A stretch of DNA of 64,000 nt from Pyrus communis (taxonomy: Eukaryota; Streptophyta; Magnoliopsida; Rosales; Rosaceae): contig NC_084807.1 of NCBI RefSeq assembly GCF_963583255.1, positions 22,469,572 through 22,533,571 on the forward strand, given 5' to 3'. Positions 44,540 to 56,095 of the stretch are shown piece by piece. The translations under genes and the position numbers were made by a program. The notes beneath the pieces are model-generated. The model was given only the letters and a program-made list of their open reading frames with translations, was not told the DNA's origin and ran no database searches. Numbering within the stretch: position 1 is the first letter of the stretch; every line of letters begins with the position of its first letter.

Positions 44540-46456
44540 CTAGATGCCGAGGCATCTTTGTGAAGCCAACAGTGACGATGAAGTTGTGGAACTAACTGAG
44601 GTGGAAGCCCCGTTGAACAAGTCCGACAAGTAATTCCCCAAGTCATCTGGTGAATATCTTACCAACAGCTCCAAATTTCTCTCCCCACTCTGCATGACCA
44701 AGTATGTGTCATAAAATTCTTGATATATTGGTACTAGTTTCTGCTCAATTGACACCTTTACGTCATCCCTCAATTTCCTGTCCTCTACAATCCATGATGT
44801 CTGTTTCCTGTATGCCTCTTCAAACGCTGCGTTGAACCTTTTAAAGCATTCCTTTGCCATTTCCGGAGATGTTTCTGATGACTTCTCTGGTAATGATGAT
44901 AACACCTTTGTCCAGGCTGTGGATTCGTAGTTTGAAGCGTACAGTTTAACCTTCTTCATGTGTTCAGCGACCCAATCTTCACCTAGGAGGAGTTTCAGAT
45001 TCGGTGTTTGCTGCACCTTCTCAACAATGAATTGAAGATTGTTGGCAAGGAAGAGATATGACAGGGACGCATCTTTATAAATCTCAGCTTTCATGTCGAG
45101 CTTGCACATAAGGACTAGAATGAGCCAAGCTAGGTGGACTGTCACTGCTGGTGTTGAACCGTCATCTGCCATTGGGCTCTTGAAGTGAGATACTTGATTC
45201 TTCGGTGGTGGATAGTCAGCTAGGATATCAGAGAGAGCTCCATGGTGGTCTGCTAATGAAGATACCAAATTCATCACTGATTGTGTCAACGGGTGAATCC
45301 TGCCGCCAGAGGCTAGAAATTTTGATGAATCCTTTTGAATGGTTGATTCAAAGACAGAAAGACTAGACTGGACAGAATCTGAAAGTTTGAGCCATGATGC
45401 GAGAGCTTGTAGTTTTATTGCTTGGGTTGATGCAGAGGTAAATATTGATTCAATTTCTGGCCAAAGATCGGAGAATACTTCGTAGAGTTCCAGTTGCCAG
45501 AAAATTCTTTCCCGGCACTTCTTGTTCTTCACTATGAGTTCCGGAAATCTGAATAGGGTGGTTGCTCCTTCTTTTGTTATCTCATAGAAGCATGAGTCTG
45601 CGATTGTCTCAGATGCTGAAAACACATGATCACAGAGAACTTTTTCTCCATGAAATAGTGCTTTCACAGCAATCTTTGCAGCATCCATCCAATTCATGAT
45701 TATGTTTTCTAGTCCTTCCGAATCCATTTTATGGATTTGAGAAGACTTGAACTGTTGGATTCCAAGGCGATACAATCCCTCATCTACCATTGACTTTCGG
45801 ATAACTTTGTATATCTTCACACACTCATGACCATAGCCGGAACTGATCATACAATCAGCTATGGACTTCAGATCCACCATGGCGAGAGCCGAGACCCTCT
45901 CCACCTCAGTGATCGACTCACCAACAATTTCCAACTCTTCTTCTGATCCACCCTCGTCTTCACCATTAAATGTCCATGATCTGCTTGAGGTTCGACTTGA
46001 AACTGATTCGGGGTCAAGGTGACGCCGGTTTGCAGACAATATCTCATAAAACTCCCTTTCAAGCCTTTTCATAGCTGTTTGCATTAGGTTTTGAGCAAGC
46101 ACGAGCTTGCTGGATGGAGTGCTTTCATGAACCAAAACATGCATAGCACTACGCAAGTCCTTTACGGATTTGAGAAGCTGTTTGGCCTCTTTTCTGCTGC
46201 TCTGGAAGATGGAAGTGAGTTTGGTGTATGAGGAGGAGTTTGGATCCCATTTCGTGATGATGGATTCAGCTGTTTCGATGTTTTCTTCCATCATCGAAAG
46301 AGACAAGGTCGGGGAAGGTTTTGGACTGGTGGAAGTGCTTGAAGGTGTGTAAGAAGAAGAATGGTTTTTGACATGCGAGAAGGAAAAGAGGCATGACTTT
46401 CCTTTCCTTGGTGTGAATGTAGGATTACCACTCTTCAGGTACTCGGAGAGCATCAT
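44540..46456 (-). CDS. EXO70: EXO70 exocyst subunit, probably EXO70H-type
   Basis: Single-exon, 638-residue EXO70 protein. EXO70 is a subunit of the exocyst, which tethers secretory vesicles to the plasma membrane, and plants have many specialised paralogues. The N-terminal part is Ser/Thr-rich and probably disordered (residues 1-55). Then come helical segments including MKRLEREFYEIL and LDPESVSSRTS, an acidic linker (GEDEGGSEEELE), and the C-terminal EXO70 domain from about residue 245 to 615 (e.g. LQALASWLKLSDSVQSS, HLAWLILVLMCKLDMKAE, YLFLANNLQFIVEKV). The wording around EFYEIL..NRRHLDPESVSSR recalls the Arabidopsis EXO70H group; that assignment is from memory of the family. The lack of introns fits non-EXO70A members. 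A second ATG is codon 2; the first is taken. A CT-rich leader and TATA box lie upstream. Confidence 0.93.
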   Translation of the reverse strand: MMLSEYLKSGNPTFTPRKGKSCLFSFSHVKNHSSSYTPSSTSTSPKPSPTLSLSMMEENIETAESIITKWDPNSSSYTKLTSIFQSSRKEAKQLLKSVKDLRSAMHVLVHESTPSSKLVLAQNLMQTAMKRLEREFYEILSANRRHLDPESVSSRTSSRSWTFNGEDEGGSEEELEIVGESITEVERVSALAMVDLKSIADCMISSGYGHECVKIYKVIRKSMVDEGLYRLGIQQFKSSQIHKMDSEGLENIIMNWMDAAKIAVKALFHGEKVLCDHVFSASETIADSCFYEITKEGATTLFRFPELIVKNKKCRERIFWQLELYEVFSDLWPEIESIFTSASTQAIKLQALASWLKLSDSVQSSLSVFESTIQKDSSKFLASGGRIHPLTQSVMNLVSSLADHHGALSDILADYPPPKNQVSHFKSPMADDGSTPAVTVHLAWLILVLMCKLDMKAEIYKDASLSYLFLANNLQFIVEKVQQTPNLKLLLGEDWVAEHMKKVKLYASNYESTAWTKVLSSLPEKSSETSPEMAKECFKRFNAAFEEAYRKQTSWIVEDRKLRDDVKVSIEQKLVPIYQEFYDTYLVMQSGERNLELLVRYSPDDLGNYLSDLFNGASTSVSSTTSSSLLASQRCLGI

Positions 46457-46489
46457 TGAGCCGGGAATGGCGTCGAACTCTTAAAAATG

Positions 46490-46511
46490 GAGAGAGAGAG
46501 AGAGAGAGAGG
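46490..46511 (-). repeat. (CT)n tract in the EXO70 leader
   Basis: About 11 GA units on the plus strand (CT on the sense strand) lie about 35 bp upstream of the ATG, inside the predicted 5' leader. Confidence 0.85.
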
Positions 46512-46550
46512 AAGTTGATTTTATGGTTGTGGTTTTTGGTTCTGGAAGGG

Positions 46551-46558
46551 TTTTATAG
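46551..46558 (-). promoter_or_regulatory. Probable TATA box of EXO70
   Basis: The minus strand reads CTATAAAA, about 95 bp upstream of the start codon. This spacing would place transcription start just above the CT tract. Confidence 0.5.
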
Positions 46559-47019
46559 AGTGGGGCCGTTCGGTTTCCGGTTGAGGGAGGTGGATTTGCT
46601 TATTTGCTTGGAACCTTACTCTTTGACCGACTCTGGATCTGATTTTTCAATATAATTAATCAAGCAATTTTTGCGTCGTATTTTTAGTTTTTTATTTTTA
46701 TTTTTAAATATATCATATTCAATGAATCATATGGTCAAGATGCATACATTGCGATGCTACATTCTTCTAGTTAGTCAAATTTAAATCCCTTCGTTTATAT
46801 CCAAATATGTAGAGATTTCGCTTTCCGTCGAATAATCTGATTTAGTAGTCGTCAAACAGTGAATTTGAATTGCTGATTGAGTGATATTTTATACGAGCGG
46901 TCGTCTGATAAGCAATTTGAACTAGTAACTGGCTTGCTCCAAAATGCAACTGATCAATATTGTTAATTTTAGATGAAGGTGAAGTTGTGGTCCTTTTGGA
47001 AGACAACATAGCTAGGGTT
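46559..47019. other. EXO70 upstream region
   Basis: Promoter region and AT-rich intergenic DNA. No second gene was recognised. Confidence 0.4.
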
Positions 47020-49076
47020 GGTTCCACAATAACCGGGAAGCAACCTGGAAAGACCGGGGTTTGATTAGTTAAAACCGTTTTTCAAGTTTCCAGGTTTTCC
47101 AAACAAGAACCAAACAAATGACTGACTTGATAAACTAGTCTCTACTTCTAATGTCATCATTCTTCACACGACTCATAAATGGACGCTTCTATAAAGATCC
47201 CTTGCTCACCTAAATGTTTAGATAAATGTTAAAATGGATGATCTGTGTAGGTATTGGTGTGACTGTTAATCGTTTAATATACGTGAATTCCACACGTGTG
47301 TGACTGTTAATTGCTTAATGTACGTGAATTTCACACGCATTTGCTTAAGAGTCTGTTAACCAACACTCTCTCATAGAAGTGAATTTTTTTTTTTTTTAAT
47401 AAACGATATTATCTATACTAAGGGGAGGGGGTGGGTTTAGCCTCATAATAAGCTAGCAATAATGTGGTTCAAACCCGCATTTGGCGAGAATCGAACCTAA
47501 GACCTATTCATTACAAATAAAAAGAAATACAACAAGATCGTAATATTAAATTGCCATAGAATTGGATTCTTAAAATAAGAAAATAAAAAATACTTATTTG
47601 AAATATATTCCCAAAGACGGTCTTCTTAACCAAAAAAATGTTCTCCGCTATTGTGACAAGTTCTCAATTGCGTAGATAGGTAAGCTTATCAATTATTGAT
47701 GGTGATGGTGAAAGGCGAATTAGAATTTGTCAAAGGTATGCACCCATAAATCAAATAATTATTATTTTGTGCACCTATATTTGACTTGCATGCATGATCT
47801 CTGATCAACGGCTGAGTATATGAGAGAGAACCAGTCCCTGGGCTGCCACCATTGTTAATTAAACTTCGTTAATAATTAAGCAATAATGTTTACCAAAACT
47901 GGCAATGGGGTTGATAAGATAGAGGATATCATCAGCGTGGATTGGAGAGCGAGTTAGCTATCCACGTACAAATGCACGTGTAATAGTATGAATTAACGAT
48001 AAGATTGATTTTTCATAAATTTAGATAAATATAATTAAATAAATATAAGTATCTGTGTTATCACACAAATTAGATTAATAACATTATGTGATGTTATTGA
48101 CGATAATCATAACAAAACTTCTCCTTCTCGTTACCATTTTCTGCTTAAGCATCTGATACATGTATTAATTTGCACCACTACTCTCATTCAATTATATTCT
48201 ATAATTCTATAACAAGACTATTAAAGAAACTTACATCTAACGAGTTTATCGTCATATGACGTTTTGGTCTAATAATGCATTATTATGTATAAGTTATTTT
48301 CAAATTATAGACCTAATTCCTCTGTACCGAAATAAGACTATAGACCTACGTGGATTGACTCCCAGGCAGGCAGGCAGATTGCATATATTTTAGATGTGCA
48401 AATCTCGAATAACGAACCTGTCACCATATACAAGTATATTGTCTTCTCAAATAAACCAAATAAGGGAGTTCATGAAGATCTCCTCGTTAGATTCATTCCT
48501 TGCAACTTCCAAGTCCTTGTTCTACCACTAGCTATCCACTCGTTTCTCTTTTATTCAACTACTATCGTCTATAAGATTTGAATTCATCATGTCCTCTAAT
48601 ATAATTTAGTGGAAACTGAATTTCGCTAGTCTAAATTTGATCTGCAAAACCCAATTAGTTGGAAGTAAGTATTAATTATTCACTAATTTTATAGACACAT
48701 GCTGAAGTGATTGGTGACAAAAATAACTAATGGTGCAACTCAGATTCTATAGTTCGAGCATCACAGCGATTAAGTTTTAATATAGTTCACGGATCATTAC
48801 TACATTCAAACATGAAAAGACCAAGTAGGTCCTAATTATCCTTGATTAAGGTAAGTAATTAGAGAATGAGAGAGAATGAGACAGTTTTAAATTGGATCAT
48901 GGTTCCAACCAAGCATGCAAATTAACTCACAAAATTTACTGGGTCGCAACAACGACTAATTCAAATACTAATCAGAAGTACATATTTTAATAACATCTTT
49001 AAGTAAGTGAACGGAATGACAAGAAAAAAATGACGAAGAATGAGACTAAAATAAAAACAAATAAAACTCTATTTTT
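47020..49076. repeat. Non-coding segment T, copy 1
   Basis: First of three related segments. It runs from 'accgggaagcaacc.ggaaaga' through 'atgactgacttgataaacta', 'gacttgcatgcatgat', 'ttaccatttTctgcttaagcatctg', 'gtaccgaaataagactatagacc' and 'ggtctcctcatatgaacc'-type sequence to 'gacgaagaatgagactaaaa'. Copy 2 is 49077-50258 plus 58381-59215; copy 3 is 59840-61385. Small ORFs in the copies are not in a common frame across all three, so I treat it as non-coding. Copy 1 is intact across the TRIM site ('agactatagacctacgtgg' near 48340). Confidence 0.75.
47385..47520 (-). mobile_element. 5'-truncated SINE (Au-SINE-like)
   Basis: On the minus strand: GGTTCGATTCTCGCC (B-box type), then 'aaccacattattgctagctt', 'gaggctaaacccaccccct', 'agataatatcgttta' and an A-run (T-run at 47383-47397). 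This 3' body resembles the widespread plant Au SINE as I remember it. The A-box part is missing or beyond the match. Confidence 0.65.
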
Positions 49077-50258
49077 CCAGGAAGCAACCCGGAAAGAGTG
49101 GGGATTGATTGTTAAAACCGTTTTTCCAGTTTCCAGGTCTTCCAAACAAGAACCAAACTAATGACTGACTTGATAAACTAGGGTTTACTTCTAATGTCAT
49201 CATTCTTCACAAGACTCACAAATGGACGCTTCTAAAGTGATTCCTTGCTCACCAAAATGTTAAGATAAATGTTAAAAATGGCTGACCTATGTAAGTATAC
49301 GTGCAAGCCACTAGGGCTAGCCTAGTGGTGAGGGTGTGGGTAAAGGGGTGGGGTAGTATAGGTCCTAGGTTCGATGAAAAGGGAGGGTAAAGGGGTGGGG
49401 TAGAAAAAAAATTATGTAAGTATACGTGCGACTGTTAATTGTTTAATACTTGTAAAGTCTACATGTATTTACAACAAACAGCTACAACTGAGGAAATCCT
49501 CCTCATGTGAGTTCTTCGGCTGTGCAAATTTCTTAAAATTTCTTAAAGTAAGAAAATAACACTTATTTGAAATATTTTCCCAAAGACGATGCAGTTAACC
49601 ACAAAATGTTCTTCACTATTATGACAAGTTCTCGATTACGTAGGTAAGTAAGCTTGTCAATTATCGATGATGAAACGCTAATTAGAATTTGTCAAAGATA
49701 AGCACCTATAAATCAAACAATAATAGTAGTTATTGTGTGTAGCTGTGTTTGACTTGCATGCATGATTCACTGATCAACGGCTGAACGAGCGAGAAGAGAG
49801 TCCCAGTCTCTCGGTTGCCTCCATTGTTAAACTTCATTAATAATTAAGCAGTAATGTTTACCAATATTGGCAATGGGGTTGATCGGATATGAAATATCAT
49901 CAGTGCACTAAAGAGTAAGTTAGCTCTCCAGGTAGGAATGCATGTGTTATATATAGTATGAATTAGCCATAAGATTAATAATTCATGAATTTAAATATAC
50001 GGATCATAAACGAATTAGATTAATAATACAACGCGAGGTTGTTGACGGTAATCATAAAGGAAAACTTCTCCATCTTGTTACCATTTTCTTCTTAAGCATC
50101 TGGTACGTGTATAATATTGCACCATTAATCTCATTCAGCTATATTCTATAATTCTATAACAAGACTAGTAGAGAGAGACTTACATCTAATAGAGATTCAT
50201 CGTCTTGACGTTATGATCTAATGATGCATTCCTCTGTACCGAAATAAGACTATAGACC
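49077..50258. repeat. Non-coding segment T, copy 2, left part
   Basis: Parallel to copy 1 from 'ccaggaagcaacccggaaag' to 'taccgaaataagactatagacc' at 50258, where the TRIM begins. The match resumes at 58381. It carries its own SINE at 49305-49412, absent from copy 1. Confidence 0.75.
49305..49412 (+). mobile_element. Short SINE with 17-bp target duplication
   Basis: A 108-bp insert is flanked by perfect direct repeats TATGTAAGTATACGTGC (49288-49304 and 49413-49429). It contains an A-box-like TAGCCTAGTGGT, a B-box-like GGTTCGATGA, an internal repeat ('gggtaaaggggtggggtag' twice) and a terminal A-run. The paralogous position in copy 1 (about 47247) has no insert. Confidence 0.85.
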
Positions 50259-50394
50259 TGTAGAATTATCAGAGAGACGGGCCGAAGACTCACTACCAAC
50301 AACACCGATATTGTCCCCAACTTGGTAATTACCACATGTACAATCCGTCAGGTGTGAGATTTTATCACAAAATGCCTCAATATTAGTTGGAATG

Positions 50395-52342
50395 TGATAA
50401 GTCTCATTTTGCATGCATTTATATATTCCTTATTTGGCGTCTTTGTGATGTTTTTGGATTGAACTAGTTGCATTTTACATTATTTGGTGTTAGTGTGCAG
50501 TCAAGTGTGTATTTGGATCAAAGGGAAGGCAAATGAAGTAAAAACCATTCCTTTTGGTTGCTGAGCATTATTCCAAACGTGGAGAGGATTCGAGGGAGTT
50601 AAATTGAAGTCCAAATGAAGAACCTAGGAAACTTTTGACTGCTGGAATTTCAGGAAATGATGTGGAAGTGTTAAGTGGTGCAATTCGGCCATATTGGGTG
50701 ATTCTAAACAAGGCAAAAACATTGAAGTCAGATTATGTGGTTCCAACACCAAAACATGCATTCACATGCATGATTCATAACCTGGCCGTGCACTCCCATG
50801 TGATTCCAAGTCAGATTATGCACTTCTAATACCAAAACATGCATTCACATGCATGATTCATAACCTGGCCGTGCACTCCCATGTGATTCCAAGTCAGATT
50901 ATGCACTTCTAATACCAAAACATGCATTCACATGCATGATTCACAATCTGACCGTGCATTCCATTACCTTTCTCCATTTCATCTTTGCAGAAATCCACAT
51001 GCATTTCAATTAAACAAACCACATACCTGCAGATCATGTCCACTCCTTGCAGCCATCATTTCAGAAATCCATTTCATCCCATCCTTCCATGTGATTCCAG
51101 CCCCCTTTGTCCATGCCGTGTGCTTTCTTCCCCTTTCCAGATTTGTACAAACAATTTCAAATGGCCAATTCACCTTTGCAGGTTCCACTCACTTGTTGAA
51201 GCAAGGGCACATGCTTCTTTTAATACATTAACACATACTTGCAGATCTTGTCCATGCCATGCGTCCACTACCTCAGAAACCCATCAATTCCAGCTCATTT
51301 TATGATATTCCATCTCACTTGTGCAGATTGAGATCCAATCTGAGTGTTTTGAGCCACATTCCTTTCTATAAAACAAGTCTCACTTCACACAACAATGGTT
51401 CGGCATTTTTTCTTCTTCACTCAGTCCATTACACACGCATAACTTCTCCCATTTCATTTCATTTTCTGTCCATTTCTGTCCCAAGGGCAGAAACCATTCA
51501 ACCATAACCAATCTACCTTCATCCGCACCACATTTGGAAAACCAACACCGAAGGCACTCTTCAAGGAATTCAACATCAGTTTTGCTTCAAGGGTTTCTTC
51601 TTATTAATTCTATGTTCATTCATGTTTTATATTTTTATGTTAAATCTTTTGTAAACATGAATTGTAACTAATCCTCCTCTAGGGATTCGATGTAACCTTG
51701 CAAAGTTTGCCATGTAATTAAGTTAGAATGCTCAGTTTGTCCATCTATTTCTTGTTTCATTCTCTGATTTAATGGTGACTTAGTGTGTTGATTTTAATGT
51801 TTGATCATCATTTGAATTAATCACTAAGTTGTGTAGCCAAGATTAAAACACACATCATGCATAATCTTGGTAGATATTGGTTTTATGAAAGTTTCTTGTG
51901 CATTACATACTCTTGATTATGAACCAAAGTTGCACATCACAACTAGGTTCATGATTAGAGACATTTGATCAAATCCACACATCATATGGTTGATCATGTC
52001 CAAGTGAAACAAACTCAAGAAATAGGTAGATGAATGAGTACAAACTAACTTAACAAACATGGACTTGGTTTAGCAATGGTGAAACCGAATCCCTAGCTTC
52101 ATCTCCATTGGTACTATCTCATTTTATTAGTTGTTGAGTCATTTATTTGTGTTTACTTCACTTTCTTATACTTTCAAGTTACAACAACAGATCTGCCTAT
52201 TCTGTTTAGTTTGATTCATTTCATAGATTCCTTGCAAAACAAGTAATTACATAGGTCCAATTAGTCCCTGAGGATTCGACACCCTTGCTTGTGCCATTAT
52301 ACTAAATATATTCTAGCATTAGGAAGGAATAATACATCAACA
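50395..52342 (+). repeat. Athila 5' LTR (complete, 1948 bp)
   Basis: Begins TGATAAGTCTC and ends ATACATCAACA. It contains an 82-bp tandem subrepeat in about three copies (about 50723-50965, marked by 'tgattccaagtcagattatg'). In the 3' LTR the last of these has lost 10 bp. Confidence 0.9.
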
Positions 52343-52346
52343 AAAA

Positions 52347-52364
52347 TGGCGCCGTTGCCGGGGA
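52347..52364 (+). other. Primer-binding site, tRNA-Asp type
   Basis: TGGCGCCGTTGCCGGGGA starts four bases after the LTR end. It is complementary to the 3' end of plant tRNA-Asp(GUC) including CCA, over all 18 bases. Confidence 0.85.
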
Positions 52365-52508
52365 CTGATTTCAGTCCCTTGTAATTGCTTGTTTGCTATT
52401 TAAAATTTGTTCATTTCATTGTTGTTTGCTAGTTTAACTTTGTTCTTTTCATTGTAGGTAGATTCTTGATTTTCATTCAAACTTGTGTTACTTTGTTTCA
52501 GGTAGTAT

Positions 52509-53807
52509 ATGTCAAATAGACTTGTTGAGTTAGGCCAAAGAATTGAACGGTTGAAGGGCCACACTTTGGACAACTTTGTGCCATCAAGTTCATCCATTAT
52601 CCGTGAAGAAGAGGAAGGGAATTCACCTAGTTCAACAAGTAAAGAATCTGAGCAATTTAATTGGGAAGGAGAAGAGGAGATGGCGGGCAACGAAGATGAG
52701 CTTCGAGCTTTGGAGGACTTTGCTCAACCAATCATACCAAATTCACCTTCATGCATCTTGCTGCCCACAGAAGCTAGAAACTATGATCTCAAATCTTCAC
52801 ATTTCCATATGTTTCCTTCATTTTATGGCTTACCTAATGAAGACCCTTTAGCTCATATTAAAGAGTTTTACAATGTTGTGAGTGGTTTACCTTTGCAGGG
52901 AGTGAGTGAAGCAAATTTGAGGATGAGAGTGTTTCCTTACACCTTGAAAGATAAGGCCAAGAGTTGGTTGATGACTCTAACACCAGGTTCCCTCACTACA
53001 TGGGATGCCATGGCTAAGAAGTTCTTGGAGAAGTTCTTTTCCACTCAAAAGACAGCCACATTAAGGGGACAAATCTTCAACTTCAAACAAGATGATGGAG
53101 AACCTTTCAATGAGTGTTGGGAGCGTTTTAAAGGCCTCTTGATACAATGTCCACACCATGGGTTACCTTTTCACTTACAAATGCAAATTTTCTATGATGG
53201 ACTAACCCAAACTTGTCAGTCAACTGTTGATAATGCAGCAGGTGGAGCATTGAAGAAAAAGAATGCTCAAGAGTCATATAACATTTATGAGATGTTGGGG
53301 TCTAATGCTCAACACAAAGATTTAAGGGGTAAGAAAGTTGGAGTCTATGAAACAAGTTCTAATCATGAGCTTTTGTTGCAGATAGCTAACCTAGAAAGGA
53401 AGCTTGAATCTGTGCTCAACATGGTGCCAAAAGCAAATGAAGTGTGTGCCATTTGCAACATACCAAGCCATCCTACTCACCAATGTCCATCTAGGGAGGC
53501 TTACCCCGAGTATGTTCAAGAGCAAGTGAACCTCATGAATTCTTACAACCAAAGGCCAAGGAATGATGTGTATTCCAATACATATAACTCGAGTTGGAGA
53601 GATCATCCCAACCTTTCATGGAAGAACAACAATCAATTCCAAAGTTTCCAACCAAAACCTGCCACTACCCTTGAGGATACGGTTAAGTTGTTAGCCCAAA
53701 ACACCTTGCAATTCCAACATTCCACAAATAACACTCTCCAACAACATTCGGCAGCCCTAACCAAAATGGAGACACAATTGGGGCAGATTGCAGATGCCTT
53801 GAACTAA
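52509..53807 (+). CDS. gag: Athila gag
   Basis: 432-residue capsid/nucleocapsid polyprotein part. The retrotransposon gag domain spans about residues 95-255 (with DPLAHIKEFYNVVSGLPL, AKSWLMTLTPGSLTTWDAM and FNECWERFKGLLIQCPHHG). A CX2CX4HX4C zinc knuckle (CAICNIPSHPTHQC) lies near residue 316. The frame ends in TAA at 53805. The downstream reading frame continues in the same phase (REVGKFPSQP), so this stop is probably a Gln-to-stop mutation that separates gag from protease in this copy. Confidence 0.88.
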   Translation: MSNRLVELGQRIERLKGHTLDNFVPSSSSIIREEEEGNSPSSTSKESEQFNWEGEEEMAGNEDELRALEDFAQPIIPNSPSCILLPTEARNYDLKSSHFHMFPSFYGLPNEDPLAHIKEFYNVVSGLPLQGVSEANLRMRVFPYTLKDKAKSWLMTLTPGSLTTWDAMAKKFLEKFFSTQKTATLRGQIFNFKQDDGEPFNECWERFKGLLIQCPHHGLPFHLQMQIFYDGLTQTCQSTVDNAAGGALKKKNAQESYNIYEMLGSNAQHKDLRGKKVGVYETSSNHELLLQIANLERKLESVLNMVPKANEVCAICNIPSHPTHQCPSREAYPEYVQEQVNLMNSYNQRPRNDVYSNTYNSSWRDHPNLSWKNNNQFQSFQPKPATTLEDTVKLLAQNTLQFQHSTNNTLQQHSAALTKMETQLGQIADALN

Positions 53808-53837
53808 AGAGAGGTTGGGAAGTTTCCAAGCCAACCC

Positions 53838-54950
53838 GTGATACTCCAAAGGAACCAAGAGCAAGCCAAAGCAATCACTACACTTAGAAGTGGTAAGGTT
53901 ATTGATAATAGAGTTGGCAATGAAGTTACTAATGAATATGATCATGTGAATGCAGGTGTTACTCAAGGAGACAATGAGAAACCAAATGAGGAACCAAGCC
54001 ATGCTACTTCCTCATTTGAAGCACCAAATCTTCACAAGGCCGAGAAACCATACACTCCACCAATACCATTCCCTGGAAGACTTGCCAAGAGCAAGCAGGA
54101 TAAGTCATTTAAGGAGATTTTTGATATACTAAGCAAAGTGAATGTTAATTTACCTTTGCTTGATGTCATTAGGAACATGCCGACATATGGGAAGTTCTTC
54201 AAGGAGTTAAACAGCTACAAAAGGAAGTATGGACCACATGAGAAGGTTGTGGTGTCTGAGAATGTGAGTGCAGTTTTGCAAAGAAAACTTCCACCAAAGC
54301 TCAAGGATCCAGGAAGTTTCTCTATTAACATCACCATAGGGGACAAGAAAGTAGAGAAGGCAATGCTTGATTTGGGTGCTAGCATCAACTTAATGCCTTA
54401 TTCAGTGTACCTTCAACTAGGTTTGGGAGATTTGAAAGCCACCACCATTTCATTACAACTTGCAGACAGATCCGTGAAATATCCAAGAGGTATAGTAGAA
54501 GATATTCTAGTTCAAGTTGATAAACTAATCTTGCCTGCAGATTTTGTAGTGTTGGACATGGAAGAAGCTCCTATACATGATCGTGAGTTGCCAATATTGC
54601 TTGGGAGACCTTTCATGGCCACGGCCAAGACCATCATTGATGTGCAAAATGGACTCCTCACTATGACAGTGTTAGGAGAGACAGTTCAATTCAAAGTGTT
54701 TGAATCTCTTTCTCATCCTTCTTCATCTCTTGATTGTTATGCCATTGATGTGCTTGATTCATTGGTATTCTCTAAGTTCTTGCAGGCACAATCGAATGAA
54801 CCATTACAAACTGTTTTGAGTCAATCTCAAGATGAGTTTGATGAAGAAGATGCACTCATGGAAGAAGTAGCTGCCTTGGAAGCATTAGCATTGTATCCTT
54901 TGAATGTTTCACCTTTTTTAGAGCCTTTAGAACCATCAATGTACATCTAA
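53838..54950 (+). pseudogene. pol: Athila protease region
   Basis: In phase with gag after the TAA. It holds a retropepsin-like domain at about residues 170-280 with DLGASINLMPYS in place of the common DTGA/DSGA, and ELPILLGRPFMATAKT. The LGRPF part is the second conserved protease block. The frame is lost near 54940; one base later the next frame continues with TPSTVKAPKLELKPLP, so a single indel lies here. Confidence 0.8.
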
Positions 54951-55093
54951 CTCCTTCCACTGTTAAGGCACCAAAACTTGAACTTAAACCACTTCCACCA
55001 CATCTAAAATATGCATATCTAGCTGAATTTGAAACTCTTCCAATTATCATAGCTTCTGATCTCACCCCAAATGAAGAAGATAAACTAATTAGG

Positions 55094-56095
55094 GTGTTAA
55101 AAGAGTTCAAATCAGTTTTTGGTTGGTCTATTGCAGATATCAAGGGAATAAGCCCTACCATGTGCATGCATAGGATTCTTTTGGAGGAAGGGGCAAAGTC
55201 AACCCGTGAGCCACAAAGAAGACTCAATCCACACATGAAGGAGGTTGTTAGGAATGAGGTGTTGAAATTGTTAGATGTGGGGATCATATATCCCATTTCT
55301 GATAGCAAATGGGTGAGTGCTATTCAGGTGGTGCCTAAGAAGGTGGGAATCACTGTGATGAGGAATGAAAACAATGAGCTAGTGCCCACAAAGCCCACGG
55401 CTAGTTGGCGTGTTTGCACCGATTACAGGAAGTTGAATTCTAGCACTAGAAAAGATTACTTTCCTATGCCTTTCATAGATCAAATGCTAGAGAGATTGGC
55501 AGGTTACTCACACTATTGTTTTCTTGATGGTTACTCAGGTTACAATCAAATTGCAATTGCTCCGGAGGATCAAGAGAAAACAACCTTTACTTGCCCCTTT
55601 GGTACATTTGCATATAGGAGAATGCCTTTTGGACTTTGCAATGCTCCAGCAACATTCCAAAGATGCATGTTGGCCATCTTTTCTGACATGGTAGAAAGAT
55701 TCATTGAGGTATTTATGGATGACTTCTCAGTGTTTGGTTCCTCTTTTGATGAATGTCTTAACCATCTCTCCTTAGTACTTCAAAGATGTCAGGAAACAAA
55801 TTTGGTTCTCAATTGGGAAAAGTGCCAATTTATGGTGAAACAAGGAATTGTGTTAGGACATGTAATCTCTAGCAAAGGAATGGAGGTGGACAAAGCCAAA
55901 ATTGACGTCATCACCAATATGGTAGCCCCCACCACTGTGAAGGGAGTAAGAAGTTTTTTGGGCCATGCGGGTTTTTATCGTCATTTCATTAAGAACTTTT
56001 CAATGATCACTCGTCCATTATGCAATCTGTTAGCTAAAGATGTTGTATTTCATTTTGATAAGGCTTGTATGGATGCATTCAATACTTTGAAATAT
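55094..56095 (+). pseudogene. pol: Athila reverse transcriptase, truncated
   Basis: Typical Ty3/gypsy RT blocks: WRVCTDYRKLNSSTRKDYFP, FLDGYSGYNQIAIAPEDQEK, FAYRRMPFGLCNAPATFQR and the catalytic FMDDFSVFG, followed by LGHVISSKGMEVD and FLGHAGFYRHFIKNFS. The open frame actually runs to 56128, but its last dozen codons are LTR sequence: RT joins the 3' LTR at 'gaactagtt' (56095-56104). RNase H and integrase are deleted. Confidence 0.9.

Noticed and set aside
50723..50965. CRISPR-like regular repeats
   Set aside because: The 82-bp direct repeats have no spacers, lie within an LTR and are mirrored in the other LTR of a plant retrotransposon.
54856..55308. 150-codon minus-strand frame
   Set aside because: Antisense to the Athila protease/RT region; no domain.
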